Notes: generated from the sequence alone by a model not told the origin. A stretch of DNA of 64,000 nt from Lachnospiraceae bacterium (GCA_017469935.1 JAFUFL010000066.1:36330-100329), one strand, 5' to 3'. Positions 35,696-45,461 are shown, numbered from the stretch's first letter. Numbers and translations are program-made.

Positions 35696-36922
35696 TCAAA
35701 TACTCACCGCCGCCTGTCTGACCGCATAGCCTTTGTCCGAAAGCGCCTTGATGATCTGATTCTTGTGCTCCGTGCCGAATGCTTCCAGTGTGATTCGAAG
35801 TTCCACGGCCGCGTTCCGGTTGATGGATACAAACTGATTGTGCTCGAGCTTTATGACATTTCCGCCCACTTCGGCGATAATGCCCGAAACTCTGTGGAGT
35901 TCGCCCGGCTTGTCGGGAAGAAGCACGGAGACCGTGAAGATCCTGTCTCTCATGATGAGTCCCTGCTGCACAACGCTGGACATGGTGATCACGTCCATGT
36001 TGCCGCCGCTCAGGATGGATACCACTTTTTTGCCCTTGCAGTCCAGCTGTTTGAGCGCCGCCACTGTCAGAAGGCCGGAATTCTCGACGATCATCTTGTG
36101 ATTCTCCACCATATCCAGGAAGGAGACGACCAGGTCCGAATCCGGCACGGTGATCACGCCGTCGAGATTCTTCTGCAGGTAGGGGAAGATCTGCGTTCCG
36201 GGCGTCTTGACAGCGGTGCCGTCCGCAATGGTGTTGATCTGCGGAAGCGTCACCACTTCACCTGCCTCCAGGGATGCCTTGAGGCAGGCCGCTCCCTCGG
36301 GCTCTACGGCGTATACTTTCGCGTTGGGCCTGAGCATCTTCATGAGCGTGGAGACGCCTGTCGCCAGCCCGCCTCCGCCTACCGGCACCAGGATGATGTC
36401 GACGAGGGGCAGGTCCTTGATGATCTCCATGGCGATCGTGCCCTGACCGGTGGCAACGTCGGGATCGTCGAAGGGATGAATAAAGGTATATCCGTGTTCT
36501 TCGGCCAGCTTATAAGCGTGGTCACAGGCCTCGTCATAGACGTCGCCGTGCAGAACGACCTCGGCTCCCAGCGCTTTGGTCCGGTTCACCTTGATCAGAG
36601 GCGTTGTAGTGGGCATTACGATCACCGCCTTGGCGCCGAACTGTTTGGCCGCATAGGCGACGCCCTGCGCGTGGTTGCCGGCGGAAGCCGTGATCAGGCC
36701 CCGGTCTCTCTCCTCCTTGCTCAGCGTGCTGATCTTGTAGTAAGCGCCGCGAACCTTGTAGGCACCGGTCCTCTGTCGGTTCTCCGGCTTAAGATAGACC
36801 TTTCCCCCGGTCCTCTCGCTGAAATAATCCGAATAGATCAGCGTTGTATCCAGTGTGACTTTCGATACGGCTTCGCAGGCCTCCTCGAATTTCTCCAGCG
36901 TCAGTTTCTCTTCTGGTCCCAT
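35696..36922 (-). CDS. ilvA: Threonine ammonia-lyase with C-terminal ACT domain
   Basis: 408 residues. Fold-type II PLP enzyme: the PLP lysine is in RTGAYKVRGA (usual RTGSFKIRGA), the phosphate-binding loop is VGGGGLATG, and SAGNHAQGVA is canonical. A single ACT domain (VLLPDKPGELHRVSGIIAEVGGNVIKLEHN) ends the protein, the shorter TdcB-like layout rather than the two-ACT IlvA. It makes 2-oxobutyrate from threonine, the isoleucine precursor that the acetolactate synthase at 20631-22295 uses. A full copy of the dispersed element lies just upstream. Confidence 0.94.
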   Translation of the reverse strand: MGPEEKLTLEKFEEACEAVSKVTLDTTLIYSDYFSERTGGKVYLKPENRQRTGAYKVRGAYYKISTLSKEERDRGLITASAGNHAQGVAYAAKQFGAKAVIVMPTTTPLIKVNRTKALGAEVVLHGDVYDEACDHAYKLAEEHGYTFIHPFDDPDVATGQGTIAMEIIKDLPLVDIILVPVGGGGLATGVSTLMKMLRPNAKVYAVEPEGAACLKASLEAGEVVTLPQINTIADGTAVKTPGTQIFPYLQKNLDGVITVPDSDLVVSFLDMVENHKMIVENSGLLTVAALKQLDCKGKKVVSILSGGNMDVITMSSVVQQGLIMRDRIFTVSVLLPDKPGELHRVSGIIAEVGGNVIKLEHNQFVSINRNAAVELRITLEAFGTEHKNQIIKALSDKGYAVRQAAVSI

Positions 36923-36953
36923 GTTCTAAAATCCTTTCCTTTCCGGGGTGCTG

Positions 36954-37105
36954 TTTTCAGCACCTTCCGTCCCGACTGCTGCGCAGCCGGGACGAAAGCG
37001 TACAGAGTCGCTTCGCGCCTTGTCCGCCCCGGAAAAACGCCCCAAAACGGTCCGCGGAGCAAGCTCCCCCTCCCTTATTCGGGTCGTTTTTCCGGGGTGC
37101 TGTAT
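36954..37105. repeat. Dispersed intergenic element, full-length copy (D)
   Basis: 152 bp between ftsY and ilvA. Ends TTTTCAGCACC and GGGGTGCTGTA; first hairpin GTCCCGACTGC / GCAGCCGGGAC; shared core GCGCCTTGTCCGCCCCGG; long stem GGAAAAACG.CCC / GGG.CGTTTTTCC (37031-37043 with 37081-37093) enclosing ACGGTCCG...GAGCAAGC. It is collinear with copy B over the whole length. The stem bases differ from B on both sides while pairing is kept. Confidence 0.85.
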
Positions 37106-37110
37106 TAATA

Positions 37111-38025
37111 TCAATAGAAAATCGCATCCACAAACTGGTCGGGATTAAACTTCTGCAGATCCTCAATTGCCTCTCCGACGCCGATGAACTTGACCGGAAT
37201 GCCCAGTTCCGCCTGGACCGCGATCGCGATGCCGCCCTTGGCCGTGCCGTCCATCTTGGTGAGCACGATGCCCGTCAGATTCGTGACACTGGCGAATTCC
37301 CGCGCCTGGAAGATTGCGTTCTGGCCTGTCGTTCCATCCAGGACGACCCAGTTCTCCCTGTAGCACCCGGGATACTCCCTCGTGATGATCCGGTCGATCT
37401 TCTCCAGTTCCTTCATGAGATTCTTCTTGTTGTGAAGGCGCCCGGCCGTATCAATAAGAAGAATATCTGTCTTTCTCGCCTTGGCGGCCTGCACCGCGTC
37501 ATAGACGACGGCGGCAGGGTCCGAGCCTTCCGCGGCACCGATGATATCGACGCCCGCTCTCTTGGCCCACTCAGTGAGCTGCTCATTGGCCGCCGCGCGG
37601 AAGGTATCCGCACTGGCGATCAGCACTCTTTTGCCCTGTTTGCGGTAGTTGGCCGCGAGCTTTCCGACGGAGGTGGTCTTTCCCACGCCGTTCACGCCGA
37701 TCACAAGGATCACCGCCGGTCCCTTCTCGAAATCGTAGGCGTCCTTACTCTGTTTCATCTTGTTTCTGATCCCCAGGATCAGTTCCTGACGGCAGTCGGG
37801 GCAGTATTTGATCCGCTCCTCCTTCACCTTCTGCCGGAGATCATCCAGCAGCTCCTCCGTCGTCTGAACGCCGATATCTCCCATGATCATGGTCTCTTCC
37901 AGTTCCTCGAGGAATTCCTCGCTGACCTTTTCATACCCGTAAGTATTGAAAATGATATCCATGTTGTCGGAGATGTTCGCTTTTGTTTTGCTAAGGCCCT
38001 TTTTGAGCCGTTCAAAAAAACCCAT
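37111..38025 (-). CDS. ftsY: Signal recognition particle receptor FtsY
   Basis: 304 residues from ATG 38025 (MGFFERLKKGL, GAAGAGGTGA upstream). SRP-type NG domains: GVNGVGKTTSVGKLAANYR, DTFRAAANEQL, DTAGRLHNKKNLM and TKMDGTAKGG. It lacks the long acidic N-terminal region of the enterobacterial protein, as in other Firmicutes. Partner of Ffh. It follows smc by 68 bp containing a GC-rich hairpin. Confidence 0.97.
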   Translation of the reverse strand: MGFFERLKKGLSKTKANISDNMDIIFNTYGYEKVSEEFLEELEETMIMGDIGVQTTEELLDDLRQKVKEERIKYCPDCRQELILGIRNKMKQSKDAYDFEKGPAVILVIGVNGVGKTTSVGKLAANYRKQGKRVLIASADTFRAAANEQLTEWAKRAGVDIIGAAEGSDPAAVVYDAVQAAKARKTDILLIDTAGRLHNKKNLMKELEKIDRIITREYPGCYRENWVVLDGTTGQNAIFQAREFASVTNLTGIVLTKMDGTAKGGIAIAVQAELGIPVKFIGVGEAIEDLQKFNPDQFVDAIFY

Positions 38026-38093
38026 AGTCACCTCTTCCTTTGTGGTCACCCAAGTCAAAGCCCCTGTGCGGGCCGCAGCACCCGCTTACGATC

Positions 38094-41000
38094 TCAGGAG
38101 ACGAGTTCCTCCTCATCGATCAGGTCCACGCTCACCAGCGCGGAGACGCCCTTCTCCTGCATCGTGATTCCGTACAGCCGGTCTGCTTCCTGCATGGTCC
38201 CTCTTCTGTGCGTGATCACTATGAACTGTGTGTGCTCCGTGAGTTTGTGCAGATACTCCGCAAAGCGCACGACATTGCTCTCATCCAGGGCCGCTTCGAT
38301 CTCGTCGAGCAGGCAGAACGGCGAAGGCTTCAGATTCTGGATCGCGAACAAAAGAGCGATCGCCGTCAGCGCCTTCTCTCCTCCGGAGAGAGCGTTCATG
38401 TTCTGCAATTTTTTGCCCGGAGGCTGTGCGATGACGCGGACGCCCGCCTCCAGGATGTCCCGGTCTTCCATCAGCTCCAGGCGCCCTTTTCCGCCGCCGA
38501 ACATGAGCTTAAAGACCTTGTCGAATTCCGCCTGGATCCTGCTGAACTGCTCCTGGAACTGTTTGCGCATGGCAGTATCCAGCTCCTCGATGATTTTCTC
38601 CAGGCTGGCGGCGGCCTGTATGAGGTCGTCGTGCTGGGTCTTGAGGAAAGTATACCGCTCCATGAGTTCCCGGTACTCCTCGATCGCGTCCACATTGACG
38701 CTGCCGAGGGCTTTGATCCTCGCTTTGATCTCGGCGATTTCCTTCTTCAGGACGGCGATGTCCGTAAACTGCTCGTCCCTCAGCTTCATCGCGTCGCTCA
38801 GCGTGATCTCATACTCCGTCCACATGTAGGCGACCCGGTTGTCCACGTCTTCCTGGAGCCGCTCGTGGCGGTTGTGGAGCCTTACGCTCTCCTTGTCGAG
38901 GGCGTGAATCTGTTCGGAGAGAGATTCCCTGGAGGCGATCATCTCCTGCATTGCCTTTTTGAGCTTTTCTCTCTCTTCGTTCTTGTCGCTGAGTTCTTTT
39001 CTTCCGTCGTCCTGGGCGTCCTGCGAGTCGGACAGCTGGCCGCGCAGCGCGCGGATCCTCTCCGCTCCCGTCGCGATCACACTGTCGCCCCGGGTGATGG
39101 CCGTCTCGATCTCTTCCAGTTCTCTGCCTCGTCTTATGAGGTCTTCCTGAATGCGGTCCAGATCCTTTTGTTCGAAGGACTGCCGCTGGAGAATCTTTTC
39201 GATCTCCATGTCCCACTTGGCCAGGACCTGGGTCGCTTCGCCCTCCTCTTTGCGCAGTGCGGTGAGCTTCTGCTCCAGTTCGCTGACGGCGTCATTCATT
39301 TTCCGTTCCCCGTCCGCAGAGGATGCCAGCCTCTCTTCGGCGTCCCTCCGGTCCGCCTCGAGATCCTTCTTCTGCTGCTCGATGAGCCCTTTCTCTCTGG
39401 CCATCTCTTCTGCGCTTCCGGCCGCCTCTTTTTTCTTCTCCTGCTGGCTGGCAATGCTCATTCGGACCGTGTTCTGCCGAAGGAAAGCATCCTGCTGCGC
39501 CTGCCGGTTTTCTTCCAGCTCTTTTCGCAGGCTCGTTCTCCCCGACTTTATGTCCTCGATGGCCTGCTCGTGCTGCTGCATCTGCGTTTCATACTCTTTG
39601 ACGCGCTGCTGCAGTTCCGCCATCTCGCGCCGTCTTCCGAGGAGATTGCTGCTGTTTTTGAAGGCGCCGCCGCTGATCGCGCCGCCGGGCATGAACAGCT
39701 CGCCTTCCAGAGTCACCATTCTCACGCTGTGGCTGTATTTCTTGTTGACGGCCGCCGCGTGGTCAAATCCGTCCACGATCACGATGCGCCCCAGAAGAGA
39801 CGCCGCCACGGGGCGGTACCTGTCGTCACAGCGCACAAGGGAGTCCGCCAGTCCGATCACGCCGGGCTCCTGCAATATTTTGGTATTCTTAAATTCCTGC
39901 GGTCTGCCCAGATCGTTCAGGGGCAGGAAGGTCGCTCTTCCCGCTTTCTCCCGCTTGAGGAGCTCGATCATGCGCCTGGCCGTCTGCGCGTCCTCCGTGA
40001 CGATATTCTGGATGTTGCCGCCCAGCGCCACTTCGATGGCAGTCTCATATTTCTTATCGGTCTTGAGAAGATCCGCCACGACACCGATGACGCCTTTTTC
40101 GGAGGATCGGTTCTGCATGACCTTCCTGACGCTTCCGCCGAATCCTTCGTACCGCTCGGTCAGGTTGACCAGGGCATCCAGACGGGATTTTTCCTGGTGG
40201 TAGCGGAGCTGGCTCTCGCGCAGCTGCTCGTCCTCATCTCCCAGCCTTTTCTTCATGCCGGAAATGGTGGTCTCGATCTCCTTCTGCCGCTCCTGCAGCG
40301 CCTTTATGGAAGCCGCGATCTCCCCGAACTGCCTGCGCAGGTCCGTGATGATCTGTGCCTGCTCGGTCTCGTTGGACTGGGCCTGTTCGATCCCGACCGA
40401 CAGCTCCTGCATCCTGCGCTCGTTCTCCTCCTGGCGCGCGGAGATACTGGCAATATTCGACTTGATCGTGGCGCGCTCACTCAGGATCCTGAGGATCTCA
40501 TTCTTGCCCAGGTCCACCTGCCTGGAATAGCGGATGATCTGGTCCGCGCAGGCTGCGGCGTTCTCTTTTGCCCCCAGCTGCTCCCTCCGGAGCTGTTCGA
40601 GCTTCTCGTCGATTTCGCCCTTTCTTGTGAGGATCTCTTTCTCTTCCCCGCGGCTCTTCTCTATTTCGGCCGATACGGCCTCTTTTCTGCTCCTGAAGTG
40701 CTCCGCATTTCCGGTCGCCGCACGGACCTGTTCCTCGATGACCTTGATCTCGCCCTCGATCTTCTCTCTGACAACGCTGGCACTCGTAATCCTGCCGCGG
40801 ATTGCCTCGATCTCGCTCTCAAGTCCGCTCAGCCGCGCCTGTCCGCTCTCATACTCCTCGCCGGTTCTGGCCTGGGCCTCCCTGGCCTGTTCGAGGTCCC
40901 TTTCTATGGTCTCCTCGCTCTCTTTTACCTTTTCCAGTTCCGCGATATTCTTCCGGTTCTCCAGAAGGAACAGGTTGACATCCCTGGCTTTGAGGGCGTC

Positions 41001-41657
41001 GCGCTCTTTGAAGAACACCTTCGCCTTCTCCGACTGCCGCTCCAGTGTGGGAATCTGCTTTTCGAGCTCTGCCAAAATATCGTTGATCCTGACAAGATTC
41101 TCCTTCTCGCTGGCGAGCTTCTTGAGAGTCATGTCCTTGCGCCTCTTGAACTTGACGATGCCTACCGCCTCGTCAAAGAGCTCTCTGCGGTCCTCGGGCT
41201 TATCGCTCAGGATCTTGTCGATCTGTCCCTGCCCGATGATGGAGTAGCCTTCCTTACCGATTCCGGTGTCATAAAAGAGCTCATTGATGTCCCTGAGCCT
41301 GCAGGGCGTACCGTTCATCAGATACTCCGTGTCGCCGCTCCGGTAGATCCTTCTGGCCACGGTCACTTCCTTATAATCCGTGGGAAGCTTGTGGTCGGAA
41401 TTGTCCAGAGTGATGGCCACATACGCGTACCCCATCGGTTTTCTTGCCTCTGTGCCGGCGAAGATGACGTCCTGCATGGAGGACCCTCTGAGCTGTTTGA
41501 CCTTCTGCTCGCCCAGTACCCAGCGCACCGCGTCCGCGACATTGCTCTTCCCGCTTCCGTTGGGGCCGACGATGCCCGTGATCCCGTTGTGGAAATCAAA
41601 TCGGATCTTGTTGGCAAAAGATTTAAAGCCTTGTATTTCAATACATTTCAGGTACAT
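38094..41657 (-). CDS. smc: Chromosome segregation ATPase SMC
   Basis: 1187 residues from ATG 41657 (MYLKCIEIQGFKSFANK, AAAAGG upstream). N-terminal head with Walker A GPNGSGKSNVADAVRW; two long antiparallel coiled coils; hinge near residues 515-645; C-terminal head with signature LSGGEKALTAIALLFAI and Walker B FCLLDEIEAALDESNV. It compacts and resolves the chromosome with ScpAB, which are not encoded here. Its antisense strand contains a very long open frame that is a shadow. Confidence 0.98.
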   Translation of the reverse strand: MYLKCIEIQGFKSFANKIRFDFHNGITGIVGPNGSGKSNVADAVRWVLGEQKVKQLRGSSMQDVIFAGTEARKPMGYAYVAITLDNSDHKLPTDYKEVTVARRIYRSGDTEYLMNGTPCRLRDINELFYDTGIGKEGYSIIGQGQIDKILSDKPEDRRELFDEAVGIVKFKRRKDMTLKKLASEKENLVRINDILAELEKQIPTLERQSEKAKVFFKERDALKARDVNLFLLENRKNIAELEKVKESEETIERDLEQAREAQARTGEEYESGQARLSGLESEIEAIRGRITSASVVREKIEGEIKVIEEQVRAATGNAEHFRSRKEAVSAEIEKSRGEEKEILTRKGEIDEKLEQLRREQLGAKENAAACADQIIRYSRQVDLGKNEILRILSERATIKSNIASISARQEENERRMQELSVGIEQAQSNETEQAQIITDLRRQFGEIAASIKALQERQKEIETTISGMKKRLGDEDEQLRESQLRYHQEKSRLDALVNLTERYEGFGGSVRKVMQNRSSEKGVIGVVADLLKTDKKYETAIEVALGGNIQNIVTEDAQTARRMIELLKREKAGRATFLPLNDLGRPQEFKNTKILQEPGVIGLADSLVRCDDRYRPVAASLLGRIVIVDGFDHAAAVNKKYSHSVRMVTLEGELFMPGGAISGGAFKNSSNLLGRRREMAELQQRVKEYETQMQQHEQAIEDIKSGRTSLRKELEENRQAQQDAFLRQNTVRMSIASQQEKKKEAAGSAEEMAREKGLIEQQKKDLEADRRDAEERLASSADGERKMNDAVSELEQKLTALRKEEGEATQVLAKWDMEIEKILQRQSFEQKDLDRIQEDLIRRGRELEEIETAITRGDSVIATGAERIRALRGQLSDSQDAQDDGRKELSDKNEEREKLKKAMQEMIASRESLSEQIHALDKESVRLHNRHERLQEDVDNRVAYMWTEYEITLSDAMKLRDEQFTDIAVLKKEIAEIKARIKALGSVNVDAIEEYRELMERYTFLKTQHDDLIQAAASLEKIIEELDTAMRKQFQEQFSRIQAEFDKVFKLMFGGGKGRLELMEDRDILEAGVRVIAQPPGKKLQNMNALSGGEKALTAIALLFAIQNLKPSPFCLLDEIEAALDESNVVRFAEYLHKLTEHTQFIVITHRRGTMQEADRLYGITMQEKGVSALVSVDLIDEEELVS

Positions 41658-41673
41658 TGATGCCTTTTCCCAC

Positions 41674-42366
41674 TTAAGTTTCTTGCTTCCGAATCTTCCT
41701 GATTCCGGCGTAGGCTGCATGCTGCTCCGCCGCCTTTTTGGAACGGCCTTCTCCCGTACCGAGAAGATCATCCCCTACAAATACGCCGACCCTGTAGGTC
41801 TTGTTGTGCTCGGGTCCGCTCTCTTCAAGAATCTCGTAGCGCAGCGCTCTTCCCTTTCCCTGCGCCCATTCCTGAAGCATGGTTTTGGAATCATAGAAGA
41901 ACACTCTGTCTCTGTCCGATAAAATAAACTGCATGATAAAACGACGCGGCGGCTCGATCTCGCCGCAGTCAAGGTACATGGCCCCGATCACGGCTTCCAC
42001 CACGTCGCAGAGAATCGATTCTTTGTCTCTTCCCCCGCCGGCTTCCTCGCCTTTTCCCAGACGCAGGAATTCAGGGATCCCCAGGTGCCTTGCACAGTCC
42101 GCCAGAGACGGCTCGCACACCAGGCTGGCGCGCAGTTTCGTCAGCTCTCCCTCTCTCTTATCGGGGTATTCTTTATACAGAAAAGCGCTGGAGACCATCT
42201 CAAGAACAGCGTCTCCGAGAAACTCCAGCCTTTCATAATCTTTATATCGATGTATCTTCTGTTCATTGGCAAAGGACGTATGGGTCAGAGCGCATTCCAG
42301 AAGATACCTGTCTCTGAAATGATAACCTATACGTCCTTCGAGAACTTCGAGTGAAGCATTCCTCAT
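41674..42366 (-). CDS. rnc: Ribonuclease III
   Basis: 230 residues. Signature ERLEFLGDAVLEMVSS with the catalytic acidic residues, a second acidic cluster around DVVEAVIGAMYLD, and a double-stranded RNA-binding domain (SKTMLQEWAQGKGRALRYEILEESGPEHNKTYRVGVFV ... GRSKKAAEQHAAYAGI). It processes rRNA and double-stranded RNA. The ATG overlaps the acpP stop by 4 bp. Confidence 0.97.
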   Translation of the reverse strand: MRNASLEVLEGRIGYHFRDRYLLECALTHTSFANEQKIHRYKDYERLEFLGDAVLEMVSSAFLYKEYPDKREGELTKLRASLVCEPSLADCARHLGIPEFLRLGKGEEAGGGRDKESILCDVVEAVIGAMYLDCGEIEPPRRFIMQFILSDRDRVFFYDSKTMLQEWAQGKGRALRYEILEESGPEHNKTYRVGVFVGDDLLGTGEGRSKKAAEQHAAYAGIRKIRKQET

Positions 42367-42602
42367 CCTTCGGTTGCTCCCTTGATCAGGGCCAACGCCT
42401 CTCCTACGGTGGTCACCTTCGCAGCGACTTCTGTGTCAACCTTAATGTCGTATTCATCCTCGATTCCCATGATGATGGAGGCGATATCCAGGGAATCTGC
42501 GCCGAGATCATCGTCAAATGTCGTTTCCATTGTGATTTCGTCAGGATCAATACCGAGTACATCCGCAATAATTGCTCTCAGTTTCTTGAAATCTTCGTCC
42601 AT
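42363..42602 (-). CDS. acpP: Acyl carrier protein
   Basis: 79 residues, acidic. The 4'-phosphopantetheine serine is in GADSLDIAS. It carries acyl chains for fatty-acid and phospholipid synthesis. It lies between plsX and rnc, the common Firmicute order, with a 12-bp gap from plsX. Confidence 0.97.
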   Translation of the reverse strand: MDEDFKKLRAIIADVLGIDPDEITMETTFDDDLGADSLDIASIIMGIEDEYDIKVDTEVAAKVTTVGEALALIKGATEG

Positions 42603-42614
42603 ATTATGTCTCCT

Positions 42615-43667
42615 TTAGTTCTCTGTTTTTTTCGCTGCCGTTTTCCTGGCGGCCGCCAGCTCATCAAGTTTCATTTCACTGCGGAAAAGGTCATTGATCT
42701 TCTTTTCCTTAAAGGTAATGCACTGTTCCAGTGCATGCTGAATCTCCGCCGCCTTGGAATTGCCGTGCGTCTTTACGACAAGGCCCTTGAGCCCGAGCAT
42801 GGGGGCTCCTCCGTATTCTGTGGCATCGAAGGTCTTAATCATCCCTTTGAGCGCGGGTTTGATCATGAGTGCCCCGATCTTACTGATCAGGCTTGACATG
42901 AGCGCGCCCTTGAGCTCATGAAGGATCACGCCTGCGACTCCCTCATACGTTTTCAAAATAGCATTGCCTGTAAAAGCATCCGTCACCGCGACATCCACGA
43001 CTCCCTGAGGTATATCTCTCGATTCGATATTCCCCACGAAATTGATGTCCGGGCATTCCTTGAGCAGCTGATGAGCTTCCTTTGCAAGCGCGTTGCCCTT
43101 CTCTTCTTCCGTCCCCACATTGACAAGCCCCACTCGAGGCTTCTCGATGCCTGTCATGTTGCGCATATAGATCGAACCCATCTGCGCAAACTGCAGGAGC
43201 ATGGAGGCTCTGGGATCCATGTTGGCGCCGCAGTCAATGAGCAGCACCGGTCCCTTGGCCGACGGAATGAGCGGTGCGAGCGGAGGCCTCTCAATCCCCT
43301 TGATTCTTCCCACCAGAAGCTGTCCTCCCGCGAGCGCTGCTCCTGTACTGCCGGCTGTTACAAACGCATCGCACTCTCCGTCCTTGACCAGGCGAAGTCC
43401 CTTCACGATCGAAGAGTCCTTCTTGGTGCGAATCGCATCGACCGGGGGTTCCGCCATCTCGATCACTTCCGTGCAGTCCAGGATCGTAACCCTGTCCGCC
43501 GGATACGTAAGCTTGTCAAGCTCCGCCTTAACGACCGCTTCCCGTCCTGCCAGCGTCACTTTCAAATTGGGACAGGCATTCAGGGCATTTACGGTACCCT
43601 TGATAATCTCTGCGGGCGCGTTGTCACCGCCCATTGCATCTACAGCAACATGTACAAATTCACTCAT
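42615..43667 (-). CDS. plsX: Phosphate acyltransferase PlsX
   Basis: 350 residues. VAVDAMGGDNAPAEIIKG at the N-terminus, AFVTAGSTGAALAGG and DCGANMDPR are conserved PlsX motifs. It converts acyl-ACP to acyl-phosphate, the substrate of PlsY (23890-24570). The C-terminus has a Lys/Ala-rich tail. It has its own promoter after the rpmF terminator. Confidence 0.96.
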   Translation of the reverse strand: MSEFVHVAVDAMGGDNAPAEIIKGTVNALNACPNLKVTLAGREAVVKAELDKLTYPADRVTILDCTEVIEMAEPPVDAIRTKKDSSIVKGLRLVKDGECDAFVTAGSTGAALAGGQLLVGRIKGIERPPLAPLIPSAKGPVLLIDCGANMDPRASMLLQFAQMGSIYMRNMTGIEKPRVGLVNVGTEEEKGNALAKEAHQLLKECPDINFVGNIESRDIPQGVVDVAVTDAFTGNAILKTYEGVAGVILHELKGALMSSLISKIGALMIKPALKGMIKTFDATEYGGAPMLGLKGLVVKTHGNSKAAEIQHALEQCITFKEKKINDLFRSEMKLDELAAARKTAAKKTEN

Positions 43668-43724
43668 AATACTTCCTGATTCAGCTCAGACCTGAGTCTG
43701 CATACAAAACAATGTTACGACCTT

Positions 43725-43753
43725 AATATACTAAAAGGACTGTTAGAATGCAA
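43725..43753 (-). promoter_or_regulatory. Promoter of plsX-acpP-rnc
   Basis: -35 TTGCAT (43753-43748), 17-bp spacer, -10 TATATT (43730-43725), about 50 bp before plsX. I do not see a convincing FapR palindrome, although TTAGTATATTAA overlaps the -10. Confidence 0.65.
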
Positions 43754-43830
43754 GTAGAGGCGTTTATGTTCCATTCTCTTACACCGGCGCCTCTTATATG
43801 TCCCGCGGTCCGAAATATCCTTCCGGGCAA

Positions 43831-43862
43831 AATAATAAGCGGATGCCTCTCGGCATCCGCTT
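43831..43862 (-). terminator. Terminator after rpmF
   Basis: Perfect 11-bp stem AAGCGGATGCC / GGCATCCGCTT with a 4-nt loop and ATTATTTT behind it on the minus strand. Confidence 0.88.
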
Positions 43863-43889
43863 AACTGATTACTCTAAATCAATTTCCAA

Positions 43890-44072
43890 TTAGTCCTCGA
43901 CTTCAATCACGGTCTTCTTATTATAGGAGCCGCAATTTCTGCACACTCTGTGGGGCATCGTAAGAGTCCCACACTTGCTGCACTTTACAAGAGTCGGAGC
44001 AGTCATCTTCCAGTTTGCTCTTCTCTTATCTCTATGACTTCTGGATGATTTATTCTTAGGGCAGATAGACAT
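43890..44072 (-). CDS. rpmF: 50S ribosomal protein L32
   Basis: 60 residues. MSICPKNKSSRSHRDKRRANWKM followed by a zinc ribbon CSKCGTLTMPHRVCRNCG with four cysteines, the zinc-binding form of L32. AAGGAGGTG precedes the ATG. The usual DUF177/YceD gene between ackA and rpmF is absent here. Confidence 0.96.
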   Translation of the reverse strand: MSICPKNKSSRSHRDKRRANWKMTAPTLVKCSKCGTLTMPHRVCRNCGSYNKKTVIEVED

Positions 44073-44112
44073 CGTTACACCTCCTTACCGCTGAAGTAGT
44101 CACACAAATGGT

Positions 44113-44141
44113 ATTATACTTACGGTAAATCTCTTTGTCAA
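44113..44141 (-). promoter_or_regulatory. Promoter of rpmF
   Basis: Perfect consensus: -35 TTGACA (44141-44136), 17-bp spacer, -10 TATAAT (44118-44113), about 40 bp before the rpmF ATG. Confidence 0.92.
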
Positions 44142-44195
44142 CAATTTTTTCGTCGACTTTCGTCCTTCCTCAGGGCTTTCCCTCAGTAAGGTCAA

Positions 44196-45398
44196 TTACT
44201 TTGCGAGAGCGTATGTCTCACGCGCGATCGCCAGCTCTTCGTTGGTTGCGATGGAGTAAACAAGTACCTTGCTGTCGTCTGTGGAGATCTTGTGGATGTC
44301 CTCTCTCTTGGCGTTCTCTTCTGCGTCGCAGGTGATGCCCAGATAGCCGAGGTAACCCATGATCATCTCACGAACGAAGGGGCTGTTCTCGCCGATTCCG
44401 GCCGTGAAGGCGATCACATCGACGCCGTTCATGGCAGCTGTGTAGGAACCGATGTACTTCGCCACTCTGTAGCAGAAAGCATCAACGGCGAGCTTTGCAT
44501 ACTTGTTGCCGCTCTTGTAGCCGTTCTCGAGATCACGGAAGTCGCTGGAGAGCTCATCGGACAGAGCGAAAACGCCGGACTTCTTGTTGAGGATGTTGAC
44601 TACCTGTGCAGCGGTGAGGCCTTCCTTGCCTGCGATGAAGTCTACGATCGCGGGATCGAGGTCGCCGCTTCTGGTTCCCATGATCAGGCCTTCCAAAGGA
44701 GTAAGACCCATGGAAGTGTCAACGCACTTGCCGTTCATGACTGCGGAAATGCTGGCGCCGTTGCCCAGGTGGCAGACGATGGTCTTGCAGGCGTCGTAAG
44801 ACTTGCCGGCGACCTTGGCTGCTTCCTTGGATACGAAGGAGTGGCTTGTGCCGTGGAAGCCGTATCTTCTGACCTTGTAATCTCTGTAGTACTTCAGAGG
44901 AAGGGCATACATATACGCCTTCTCGGGCATTGTCTGATGGAAAGCCGTATCAAAGACCGCTACCATGGGCGTGCCGGGCATAAGAGCCTTGCAGGCGTCG
45001 ATGCCGATCAGGTTTGCGGGATTGTGCAGAGGAGCCAGATCAGAAACTTCCTTGATGGCCTCGATGACTTCGTCTGTGATAACGACGGAAGATGTGAACT
45101 TCTCGCCGCCGTGGACGATTCTGTGTCCGACAGCGCCGATCTCGCTCAGGGACTTCAGAACGCCGGTCTTCTCATTGGTAAGAGCGTCAAGGACAAGGCT
45201 GACTGCCTTGTTGTGATCGGGCATGGGAATCTCGTTGACTTCCTTGCCTGTGTTGTCTGCCTTATTCTCATAAGTGATGCAGGATCCGTCCATGCCGATT
45301 CTCTCGCACAGACCCTTGGCCAGAAGCTTCTCGGACTCTGCATTGATGACCTGGAACTTCAGTGAAGAACTACCGCAGTTGATTACCAAAATATTCAT
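44196..45398 (-). CDS. ackA: Acetate kinase
   Basis: 400 residues. ASKHA fold: MNILVINCGSSSLKFQ phosphate-binding loop at the N-terminus, AVGHRIVHGGE, FDTAFHQTMP, RYGFHGTSH and FTAGIGENSP. It interconverts acetyl-phosphate and acetate with ATP formation, the end step of acetate fermentation. No pta is adjacent. It is followed by rpmF with its own promoter. Confidence 0.97.
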   Translation of the reverse strand: MNILVINCGSSSLKFQVINAESEKLLAKGLCERIGMDGSCITYENKADNTGKEVNEIPMPDHNKAVSLVLDALTNEKTGVLKSLSEIGAVGHRIVHGGEKFTSSVVITDEVIEAIKEVSDLAPLHNPANLIGIDACKALMPGTPMVAVFDTAFHQTMPEKAYMYALPLKYYRDYKVRRYGFHGTSHSFVSKEAAKVAGKSYDACKTIVCHLGNGASISAVMNGKCVDTSMGLTPLEGLIMGTRSGDLDPAIVDFIAGKEGLTAAQVVNILNKKSGVFALSDELSSDFRDLENGYKSGNKYAKLAVDAFCYRVAKYIGSYTAAMNGVDVIAFTAGIGENSPFVREMIMGYLGYLGITCDAEENAKREDIHKISTDDSKVLVYSIATNEELAIARETYALAK

Positions 45399-45461
45399 TC
45401 TTTTTTACTCTCCGTTTCTATTAAACTTACCCCGGCTGACGCCTTATGTTATCTGTTCTTT

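Noticed and set aside
38040-41660. 1206-residue plus-strand open frame
   Set aside because: Antisense shadow of smc in GC-rich sequence; leucine-rich composition with no domain pattern.
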